Source: Ampelocalamus luodianensis (lineage: Eukaryota > Streptophyta > Magnoliopsida > Poales > Poaceae). Taken from it: a DNA stretch of 64,000 nt. Below, one piece after another: positions 24,913-33,909 of the stretch; within the stretch, counting starts at the first letter, position 1, and each line of letters begins with the position of its first letter. The stretch covers positions 32,514,657-32,578,656 of the forward strand of contig CM070632.1 of NCBI GenBank assembly GCA_036346255.1. Reading direction: 5' to 3'. A program made the position numbers and the translations under genes. The notes below the pieces were generated by a model. It was given only the letters and a program-made list of their open reading frames with translations. It did not search any database and was not told the origin of the DNA.

Positions 24913-24940
24913 CGTACGGGTGGGAGCTCCCACCCGTACG
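24913..24940. repeat. Perfect 28-bp palindrome
   Basis: The arms CGTACGGGTGGGAG and CTCCCACCCGTACG meet without a spacer around an AGCT centre, just inside the right end of the Mutator-like element. It can form a cruciform or hairpin. Confidence 0.95.
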
Positions 24941-24982
24941 TCCGATTTATAGTAGCGCCCAAGAATTTATTGTGTCATCAAG

Positions 24983-27900
24983 TGTCGGGACCCAAAATCA
25001 CGATTCTGGAACCCTCTGTGTATACTGCACTAGTCCAGGATCACGCTAGTGCACACAGTGTCAACATAGGCGAATATCCATCCATACAAGCGATAAATAA
25101 GGTAAACGATTAGTTTGAAAAATAAATAAGGGTTTTGTCCTTATGGTCGAGTTTACACTTAATAAGCCACGCATGGCTAACAGAGAATAAAACTACAGCG
25201 GAACAGAAATAACTTCAGCGTAGATCCCATCAATTCACCACAGACAACCGACTGGGATCCAGACCTTAACGATCAGCAACCTTCGTCGAACTCCTCCTCG
25301 AAAGCAGGCGTAGACTCCTCCTCTTCTGTAGGTTTGGGCGCAAGTTTTACAACAAGCATGAGTACACAACCGTACTCGCAAATCATATCACAGAATGCAA
25401 TTTATAGATGCAGGCTTATTCCAAAGAAAAGGCTTCTGTGGTTCTTTTGCATAAAAGCAACATTTGCAATTGAATACAATAATAGATTGAAATGCAGTTC
25501 AAAAAAATAGACAATATTAATTTAACAGTTATTTCCATAAAGACACAAAGCTAAGCAGATTATTCACATAGCCACATGATTTAGATCACATAGCTCCCAT
25601 CCCAAACATTTTATGAAAACTACCCCTCGTGTGAAATCCCCGAGCATGTCCATGACCACGGACGCGGCTATTCGAATAGATTAAATTAACACTCTGCAGA
25701 GGTTGTACACTTTACCTACACGATACAACTAGTGTTGCAAGCACTAATCATAACAAAACGGTTCAGAAACTTTATCTTAACATTGACACTTCTGATGTGC
25801 TTACAAACCGCTATGCCAACCCAAACGAAGCGCTTTGGCATAACACACACCGCTGGACAGGGACACAGCGAATCGCCCCGAGATACGACTACCTTGTAGT
25901 ACACACCTCCACCCATAGCCTAACCTACCACCTGAGTAATCAATGCCAAGAATCCATAACCTACTAAGTTAGGCCCGTCCCATCAGGCATGTGGTCGTAC
26001 AGTAAGGCTCAGTTCAATGGCGCACAAAGTTAAGTCCTTAATTGACCAAGGCAAGACTTCCATTTTCTAACTAGTTCACAAAGATTATCATTCCCATTCA
26101 CAAAGTCCACCATATAAAACAGTATCCACCACTTGCTTCAGTCTAAATCCTTTCCCACCCAGTTGGTTTTAGTGCAACACATGCTATCACGAAGTAACAA
26201 CACATAGCACACAGTTTTACACAAAGTTCCATAGTCACTTAGTCAAATTGAATATTTGCAACTTAAATGAGATGTGAAACTCGTAGCATAGCTAAGCAAT
26301 TGTACTCGCATCTAACCAACCCACGTTGGTGCTACAATATTACCAACTAATAACCAATTTATGGTGATAAGGAAATATGACATACAAGGCCAAGGTGTAT
26401 TAACAAATTGGATGATAATTATGCTCAAAAGCATTTAAATACATAATTAAAGTAGAATGCAATACTTTGAAACAAAGTAATTTATAAACTGGGTTCAAGA
26501 TGATCAAAGGTATGACTTGCCTTGGAAAAGGTCTAAGTACTGGTCTTGATCTTGAGGTGCTACTTCTTCTCCAAAATTCCCCGACGAATCGACGTCTACT
26601 CGCAAACGAAACAAATAAACAAAATAAATAAATAACAGAGGCAAAACAACCTCCAAAAATTAAATAAAAACCTGAGATAAATAGAGCTCGAATTTAGATA
26701 AATTTAGGAATTTGATTGGGCTCAATCGGAGTTCGGATGCAAAAGTTATGGGCTCTAGAAGATTGAAAATCTAAAGAAACCCTCATTTGGATTTTCTGGA
26801 ATTTCCGAATTATTTATTAAAAGAAAAATTAGATTATTGCGCAAGCATGACATCAGCACAGGAATTTCGGAAAATGATAAATAAAAAGAAAACGCTGACA
26901 TGTGGGACCCACATGTCAGATACACGGCTCACGGTGGACTAAGCCCACCGAGCCTCGGGAGCTGATGCGGCACTGACGGGGATGCCACGTAGGGGACACG
27001 CAGGCGACGGGCTGACACGGCGCTGAGGTGGCGGCGAGGTGGCGCTGGTGCGGCTACGGCGAGGGCGGCGGAGGCTCGAGGCGAAGGTTCCGTGACAGCG
27101 GCTCCTCGCCGGCGGTGGTACCGCGCGTGTAGAGGTGCGACGCGAACTTCGAGGTGTGCTCACGGGTGCAGGGGTGACGAGGTGGCGGTGGCGAGGTTTA
27201 CGCGCGAAGGATCTTCGGCTCGGCGGCGGCGCCGGAGGGTCTCCGGCGGCGATGGCGGTTCGAGATGCGGCGGCGGCGGTGCAAGGTGGCCTCCACTGCG
27301 AGGAGGAGTGCAGGCACGGCGACGATGGCGAAGGGTCGCCGGCGTGGCGAAGACGGCGGCGGCTAGGGCTACTAGCGGGGATCTGCTGGCGGCGGCGCAA
27401 CTCGGGGTGCGGGGCACGAGGTTCCTCGGGGCCTTAAATAGCCCCAGGAGGCGTGTCGCCCAGAACACGCGCGGCGGCGAGAAATCGGGAAGGAAGGTGG
27501 AGTCCGCTTCGGGGACAACGATGACGTGGCGGGGTGGGACCCACACATCAGCGGCTATGGCTCGGACGCGGCGCGTCGCGCGGCGCGCGGCGAAAGCGAC
27601 TCAAAAGATCGGCCGTCCATCAAGATCGAGCGACCCAAAATCAATGGGACGTTCGGACCTCCGAACAGATCACGTGCATCTAGCCATCCATTCTTGATGG
27701 AACGGTGGAGAATGAGCGGGGCGCTCGGAGAGAGAGGTCGAGGGACGGCAGTGGGGTCCACACAGCTAGTGGAAGCGATGCGTCTTGTGGCGAGCTAGGC
27801 TGCGCGGGAGTTGGACCGGGGTTTTGGATTTCGGCCCGAAGGAATTTCTGAGATTTTAAATAGCTTTTCTATTTTGTAAAATACCAGAAATTTAAATAAG

Positions 27901-28134
27901 CAATAGAAAATAGCAAATGAACTCAGAAAAATTCTAGAAAAATCTAGAAAATATATCTGAGCACAGAGAACCCAAATAAAATAGTTTTGGCTAATGTTCA
28001 TGTTAGGATTATTCACATTAAATGTTTTTTATTGTAAAGTCCAATATTAGGCTTTTAATAAAACCAAATGGTGACTTTTCTCCCTACTAACTATTTAAAA
28101 GGTTTTTAAATTCAGCAAAAATTGGGATGTTACA
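24983..28134 (-). repeat. 3' LTR of the 24983-36564 element (3,152 bp)
   Basis: From TGTCGGGACCC to GGGATGTTACA. The AT-rich part 24983-26930 is nearly identical to 33910-35830 of the other LTR. The GC-rich part 26940-27560 is where most differences lie. It lacks a stretch of about 30 bases present near 35860 in the 5' LTR but keeps the segment 27336-27974 that the 5' LTR has lost. Confidence 0.93.
27428..27445 (-). promoter_or_regulatory. TATA-like box in the 3' LTR
   Basis: The minus strand reads GGGGCTATTTAAGGCCCC, similar to the site in the solo LTR at 19516. It lies within the segment missing from the 5' LTR. Confidence 0.45.
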
Positions 28135-28147
28135 AACCTCCCCCCTT
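28135..28147 (-). other. Polypurine tract
   Basis: The minus strand reads AAGGGGGGAGGTT directly before the LTR start TGTAACATCCC, the expected primer site for plus-strand synthesis. Confidence 0.85.
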
Positions 28148-28149
28148 AA

Positions 28150-28993
28150 AGGAATCTCGACCCCGAGATTCAGGCTAGCTAGAGAAAAGGCTAGGGAACT
28201 CGGCTTTCAGCTCTTCTTCACGCTCCCACGTTGCTTCTCCTTCTGAGTGGTTGCTCCACTGAACCTTGCAAAAACGAACAACCTTGCTTCTTGTGTGGCG
28301 CTCTGTGACATCCAAAATCTTGACTGACTACTCCTTGTAGGTGAGATCCTCCTTTAAGTCAATTGATTCCAACGGGGCTTGCTCTTCTGGTACACGGAGA
28401 CACTTCTTCAACTGCGAGACATGAAAGACATCATGCACTCCTGCTAACGACTACGGTAGCTCCAACTGATAAGCAACTTCTCCACGGTGTTCCAAAACCT
28501 TGAACGGGCCAACATACCTCGGGGCAAGCTTCCCTTTGGCATGAAACCTTTTGACACCTCTGAGCGGGGTAACTCTAAGATAAACAAAATCCTCGGGTTC
28601 AAAGCTGAGATCATGACGACGATTATCAGCATAGCTCTTCTGCCTGGACTGAGCTATCTTCAATCTTTCTTTGATCATGGCCACTTGCTCTTCTGCTTCT
28701 TGAATGATGTCTGGACCGAATACCAAACGTTCAGCTGTTTCTGCCCAATTCAACGGGGTTCGGCAGGCACGGCCATGCAAAGCTTCAAATGGTGACATTT
28801 GCAGGCTAGCTTGATAACTGTTATTGTACGAAAATTCTGCATACAGTAAACTTTTATCACAACGGGTAGCATTAGCTAGAGCACAAGCTCTCAGCATATC
28901 CTTCAATATCTGATTAACTCTTTCCGTCTGTCCATCTGTCTGTGGATGATACGTAGTACTAAAATTCAGATGGGTACCCAATGCTTCATGCAA
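28150..28993 (-). pseudogene. Integrase C-terminal part and chromodomain
   Basis: Minus strand. From 28993 the frame reads LHEALG-type text, YHPQTDGQTERVNQ with the catalytic glutamate, SPFEALHGRACRTPLNW, SYADNRRHDLSFEP and KGKLAPRYVGPFKVLE, then after a frame change near 28450 GVHDVFHVSQLKKCL. A chromodomain follows with VKILD, RSKVVRFCKVQWSNHSEGEA and TWEREEELKAEFP. An in-frame stop at 28328-28330 lies just before VKILD. In this lineage the chromodomain is fused to the integrase end. Joined in life to the piece at 29000-30259. Confidence 0.88.
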
Positions 28994-28999
28994 ACTTTG

Positions 29000-30259
29000 C
29001 TAAAAACGAGAGGTGAACTGAGATCCTCGATCTGACACTATCTTCTTGGGCACACCATGCAAACTGACAATTCTGGCCATGTACAAGTCCGCAAGGCGAT
29101 CTCCTGAGTATGTGGTTTTGACTGGCAGGAAATTGGCAACCTTGGTCAAACGATCGACTATTACCCAGATCGAATCATAACCCGATTGAGTCTTGGGTAA
29201 ACCGGTGATGAAATCTATTCTGATCTCCTCCCACTTCCACTCTGGAATCTTCAGCGGTTGCAACAAACCTGCTGGTCTTTGATGTTCTGCCTTTACCTTC
29301 TGACATACGTCGCATAGGGCAACGAACTCTGTGACTTCTCGCTTCAAATTTGGCCACCAAAACTTAGTCTTAACATCCTGGTACATATTAGTACTTCCAG
29401 GGTGAATCGAATACTTCGAGTCATGGGCTTCTTTTAAGATTAGTTGCCTTAACCCATCAATATCTGGTACACAGATACGACCATTAATCCAGAGTATGTC
29501 TTGATCATCCTTGGTGAAATTTTTGAATTTCCCTTCTGCCATTTTGAGCTTGATGTCTGACAACACGGGATCCTTTGGTTGCGCTTCACGAATCTGCTTC
29601 TCCAGGGTAGACTGTACCTCCAAACTGGCCACAAAACCTTCAGACACAACTTCTAGCCTTAGCTTCTGAAACTCTTCATAAAGTTTTGGGCAACCTTTCT
29701 TTACTTCCAAAGCATTGCAGTAACTCTTACGACTCAAGGCATCTGCAACTACATTGGTTTTTTCGGGATGGTAGTGGATTCCAAGATTATAATCCTTGAT
29801 CAATTCTAACCATCTCCTCTGTCTCATGTTCAAATCTAACTGGGTGAAGAGGTACTTCAGACTCTTATGATCTGTGTAGACTTCACAGCGATTACCGATG
29901 AGGTAATGACGCAAAATCTTTAAAGCATGCACTACGGCAACTAATTCCAGATCATGGGTAGGGTAATTCTCCTCGTGAGGTCTCAATTGCCTTGACGCAT
30001 AAGCGACAGCTCTTCCTTCTTGCATCAGGACGCATCCTAGTCCTTGCCGCGAAGCATCACAGTAGATATCGAAACCTTTCCGAATATCTGGCAAAATCAG
30101 CACTAGGGCTGATGTCAAACGCTTCTTCAACTCTTGAAAACTTTTTTCACAGGCTGGAGTCCAAGTGAACCTTTTCTCGTTCTTCAACAATTGCGTAAGA
30201 GGCTTAGCAATTGATGAGAATCCTTCGATGAAACGACGATAATAACCTGTCATTCTCAA
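29000..30259 (-). pseudogene. RNase H and integrase N-terminal and core part
   Basis: A 419-codon minus-strand frame. It starts in GYYRRFIEGFSSIAKPL (the end of the RT-RNH connection), then FDIYCDASRQGLGCVLMQ, ASRQLRPHEENYPTHDLELV, YTDHKSLKYLF and NVVADALSRK (RNase H). The integrase part has HPGSTNMYQ and CDVCQKVKAEHQRP (zinc binding), WKWEEIRIDFITGLP with the first catalytic Asp, and IVSDRGSQFTSRF with the second. It ends at a TAG at 29000-29002 where relatives have tryptophan, so one base change separates it from the next piece. A frameshift near 30255 cuts it from RT. Confidence 0.92.
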
Positions 30260-30977
30260 GAAAACTGCGAATCTGAGTTACAGTCTTGGGCTGCTCCTAA
30301 TGTAATACTGCTTTAACCTTATCGGGGTCAACTGCTACTCCCTCGGCTGTCATCACATGACCAAGGAAATCAACTTCATTCTTCCAAAAATCACACTTAC
30401 TGAACTTGGCATACAGCTGATGCTCTCTGAGTTTTTCCAAGACTATTCTTAAATGTTGGGCGTGTTCTTCCTCCGTCTTGGAGTAAACCAAAATATCATC
30501 AATGAACACGACTATAAACTTGTCCAAATATTCCATGAATAGTTTATTTATCATGTTCATGAAGTATGCAGGGGTATTAGTCAGACCAAAGGACATAACT
30601 AGGAACTCATAATGTCCATACCGCGTTGAGAAAGCGGTCTTCGGTATATCCTTAGGACAAATCTTCAGCTGATGGTAACCTGATCGCAGGTCGATCTTTG
30701 AGAATACTCCGGCTCCTTTCATCTGATCAAACAGATCATCAATCCGGGGTAGTGGGTACTTGTTTTTGATGGTAACTTCATCGAGGGAACGGTAATCAAT
30801 ACACATCCTCATACTTCCATCTTTCTTCTTGACGAACAACACTGGTGCTCCCCATGGTGACAAACTAGGTCTCACGAAACCTTTCTCAAGAAGTTCTTCT
30901 ATCTGCTTCTTCATCTCTACCAATTCATCGGCTGACATCCGATAAGGTTTCTTTGAAATTGGTGGTGTCCCTCGCAC
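30260..30977 (-). pseudogene. Reverse transcriptase
   Basis: A 226-codon minus-strand frame with GTPPISKKPYRMSADEL, APVLFVKKKDGSMRMCIDYR, KNKYPLPRIDDLFDQM, FSKIDLRSGYHQL, TAFSTRYGHYEFLVMSFGLT and the catalytic FIDD box at 30495-30506, then SKCDFWKNEVDFLGHVMTAE. All RT blocks are intact. The frame ends with a TAG at 30297-30299 where tryptophan is expected (LNWEQPKTVTQI in relatives), and one extra T in a T-run near 30255 shifts what follows. Confidence 0.93.
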
Positions 30978-31497
30978 TAGGTCGATGACAAACTCAATGT
31001 CACAATCCGGGGCATTCCCAGTAATTCTTCTGGAAACACATCTGGATATTCACTGACGACTGGTACTTCTTCTAAGGAAAGGGTCTTCAAGCTGTTTACT
31101 AACAGATGTCCATCACGAACTGAGGTGGCTAGAAATCTACCTTGTTTCCCTTGGTATCCTCGACTGTTACGGCTCTGCGGCCACAATCTAGCACGGCTTT
31201 GTGCTTGGATAACCAATCCATGCCAAGAATGACATATAAGGTTTGGGTATCTACTACGACTAGGTTGGCTAGAAACTCAACTCCAGCTATGAGTAACTTA
31301 GCTCATAAACATCCCACTTTAGAGCTTAGCTTTGCTCCAGGCGACTGGACTAGCAAAGTATGCTTAAGACGCATAACTTTCAAATTATTCTTGGTTGCAA
31401 ACATCCCAGAAACAAACGAATGCGAAGCTCCAGAATCGAACAAAACTGATGCAGGTACTGAGTTAACCTGAAACTTACACAGTATGACGTCCGGTGC
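30978..31497 (-). pseudogene. Aspartic protease
   Basis: Minus strand. Retropepsin with VPASVLFDSGASHSFVSG (catalytic DSG near 31415-31435), then LVVVDTQTLYVILGMDWLSK with the ILGMDWL block typical of Tekay proteases. It leads into YPDVFPEELLGMP just ahead of RT. An in-frame stop near 31300 and another near 31130 break it. It cuts Gag-Pol into mature proteins in an active element. Confidence 0.82.
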
Positions 31498-32716
31498 TTC
31501 CTAGGCTCCTTCCAGAGTGACGTGGTTGACACAGCCTCTGATCACCGACTGTGGTGCTCCTCTGGCTTGACCGGCAACTTGTGAAGCTCCTTGGTTGATG
31601 CCTGACGCTGGCGTCTTAGTTGGCGTGGCTCCAAGGTTGAAGCATACTGGAGTGATTGTTCCCTTCTGCGGACATTGGTTAGCAAAATATCCTGGCTGAC
31701 GACAGGTATAATATACCCTTGGTACGTTCTGCTGATTGCTCCCTGGATTGGGGTTGACAGGTGTAGGGTTGCGGAAGTTCTGGGCAGCGGGACGAGGTGC
31801 TGAAGTTGGTGCAGGTGCCTTGAACGAAGTCTGGGGTGGAAACCGGTTGAACTGCGATGGAATTGTCCTTGCCCTCTGCTGTGATTGATGGCTTCCTAGC
31901 TGAGCCATCCGACGTTTGCGGTTGTCCTCCAGTTCCTTGCGTTTGTCCTCTAGAATAAAGGCTTTGTTGACCAATTCTTGAAAGTTAGGGAAAGTATGGG
32001 CAATTAGACTGACTTGTAGTCCAGTGTTCAGCCCCTTCAAAAAGCGACTCTCACGAGCCTTGTCCGTGGCTACATCCTCTGCTGCATAGCGAGCTAGCTG
32101 AGAAAACTTGTTGAGGTAGTCAGATACTGACATAGCTCCTTGCTTGAGAGCACGGAACTCATCCTTCTTCAGATCAATAATACCTTCCGGTACATGGTAC
32201 TGGCGAAATGCTGCAGAAAATTCCTCCCAGGTGATATCCTCTGGCGTCTCATGAGCGGCACAGAAGTTCTCCCACCATTCAGCAGCTATGCCCTCATCTG
32301 GTGAGTAGCGTACAAAACCTTCTCACGGTCGCTGTACTGGTGATCAGCAGCTTTCTTTCCATAACCTGAAGCCAATCATCTGCTTCCACTAGGGAGACGT
32401 GTCCAAAGAATGTTGGTGGACGAGTCCTCATAAACTCCGCAAGTTTAGACGGTCCATGGTGACCATGAGCAGCTGGGGCTCCATGCTGTTGATTATTGTT
32501 GTTGTTGACCTGGTTGCTCATAGCTTGCATCTGATTCATCATGGTATTCATTAGTTGCATCTGCGCTACCATGAAAGCTCCAAAGTTTTGCAAGTCAATC
32601 GGGGGTGCTTGTGGCAGAACTGCTCCTACGGCTGGTTGCTCATTGCCTCCTGGTGCTAGGGTACTAGAACCACTTGCAGCAGTCTGACGAGTTTGAACTA
32701 TCTGGCGAAGCTCCAT
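31498..32716 (-). pseudogene. Gag capsid/nucleocapsid
   Basis: Minus strand. The start MELRQIVQTRQTAASGSS is at 32716, followed by a glutamine- and methionine-rich part, then RTRPPTFFGHVSLVEADDWL, the conserved capsid entry of plant Ty3 Gag. A frameshift near 32310-32330 follows; the next frame goes on with WWENF-type text and MSVSDYLNKFSQLARYA, and ends with a nucleocapsid domain. In the zinc knuckle, YYTCRQPGYFANQC, the first Cys and the His of the CCHC pattern are both Tyr, so it could not bind zinc in the usual way. Confidence 0.88.
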
Positions 32717-33082
32717 GGGTTAGATAAGGTAGCAAGCACAAGATGAGTTAAGAACTAAGCAGGGGGTAGGTTTAACCCAACAAAACATAGCTCAAGAAAC
32801 TCAAATGAAATACCTTTATTAAATAGGGTCTTAGCATGGCTGCAACAAATGCCTAAGGGCCTTTGCAGCTCATACTCGCACACAAAACTACCGCCTAAAG
32901 GGCAACTTACTAAACTGAAACTGGCTAAGCCTGAAAAACTGAAACTAAGACAAACTACTCAAGAAAGCCTCCACAACCATGGCGGCGCTCCTGACGGCTG
33001 TAGACTCGGAAGTGAGCCGACATCTTGGCAACCGATCCGATGCTCGGGTTGGTGCGCAGAGGCAGGCGTTCGGTGCAACCGC

Positions 33083-33691
33083 TCAGGCTAGCTCCTCTGG
33101 CTCTGCGGCTTCTTCTGGCTCAACTGGACCTTCTTCGGGATCCTCCTCGGGGTCTTCTTCTTCTTCGTCATCCTGGTCGTAGAGAATCTCCTACAAAGTG
33201 GCGACCTTCTCTTCAGCTCTCTGCAAAGCCTCATAGACATGATCCAACTCTGTGATAGTCCTCTCCAATGCTTCCTCCTGGGCAGCTACAAATTGGGCGA
33301 GGTGTACGACTGTGGCGTTGCTATCTTCTTCTGTAGACGGGTAGCGTGCTGACAAATCCACGGATGCAGCTCTAGGGTGGTAACGGAAGACGGTGTCTTG
33401 AAGCTCCCGTGCGTAGATGTTGCAGATGCGAAGCATGGCCAGGCGTGACGACTCCTGGATGCCCTCCAGCCAAGTGATCTTCTTCACAGAGATGTGCGAA
33501 GGTTGACTGGCCTTGTCGTTCCTCCTGGCGTAGATCGTTAGGCGACATATCACTCCACGGTTTTGTCCATTCACTATCCAGTTGTTGCCGATGTACAACG
33601 GACGATCAAACCCTGCAAGGACTTGTAGCAGCTTCCAAAGCTCGGCGACATATCCACCTGTGCGCTCACCATAGTTCTGGAGACGAGGCAT
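33083..33691 (-). pseudogene. Extra ORF between primer site and gag, acidic tail
   Basis: Minus strand, same direction as gag and 370 bases upstream of it. From MPRLQNYGERTGGYVAELWK at 33691, 166 codons are open to a TAG at 33191-33193. The frame then stays open for 35 more codons to a TGA at 33083-33085 and this tail is strongly acidic (runs of D and E with prolines), so the TAG probably arose from a Gln codon and the original product had about 202 residues. The middle holds an RLTIYARRNDK and KKITWLEGIQES segment; the end (AAQEEALERTITELDHVYEA) looks like a coiled coil. No family recognised. Apart from the TAG it has no lesion, unlike gag and pol. Confidence 0.6.
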
Positions 33692-33891
33692 CTGTCAAGA
33701 CAGACGAAGGGGAGGGTAAGAGCAACTTAAAAACAGTGGGAAGAGAAAATATTATAGCAATAGTTGAGTCGAGAGAGATATGAGAAGAGTTAAGCAATTC
33801 ATTAGCCTTGCAAGTTAATTTTTCCTTTAGAAAATAATTTGGACACTCTAAAGACGGCCGATCTAACCAAGGTCAAGACCTACAGTCAGTA

Positions 33892-33905
33892 TGGCTCTGA
33901 TACCA
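33892..33905 (-). other. Primer-binding site (initiator Met tRNA)
   Basis: The minus strand reads TGGTATCAGAGCCA four bases after the 5' LTR end, complementary to the 3' end of plant initiator methionine tRNA. Confidence 0.92.
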
Positions 33906-33909
33906 CCTC

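Larger units (their letters stand above)
23562..24960. mobile_element. Non-autonomous Mutator-like element (1.4 kb)
   Basis: Flanked by a perfect 9-bp direct repeat AAGAATTTA (23553-23561 and 24961-24969), the size made by Mutator-superfamily transposases. The ends start GGGTAATGATAGGCG and, on the other strand, GGGCGCTACTATAAA; aligned without gaps, 16 of the first 27 bases match, including GGACGT at 18-23, so the terminal inverted repeats are short and diverged. There is no transposase. The inside is mainly a tandem repeat array, with a perfect palindrome next to the right end. It sits in the old Ty3 protease region. Confidence 0.75.

Noticed and set aside
25716..25916. Conserved-looking short ORF present in both LTRs (also 34614-34844)
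   Set aside because: It is identical because the LTRs are copies of each other; there is no start context or homology to support a gene.
27092..27697. 201-codon plus-strand ORF and opposing minus-strand ORFs
   Set aside because: Open frames on both strands in GC-rich LTR sequence, Arg/Ala/Gly/Ser only; not preserved in the other LTR.
33083..33182. Plus-strand Ser/Gly-rich ORF (32979-33182)
   Set aside because: It is the antisense of the acidic tail of the minus-strand extra ORF; the Ser run comes from complementing Glu/Asp codons.
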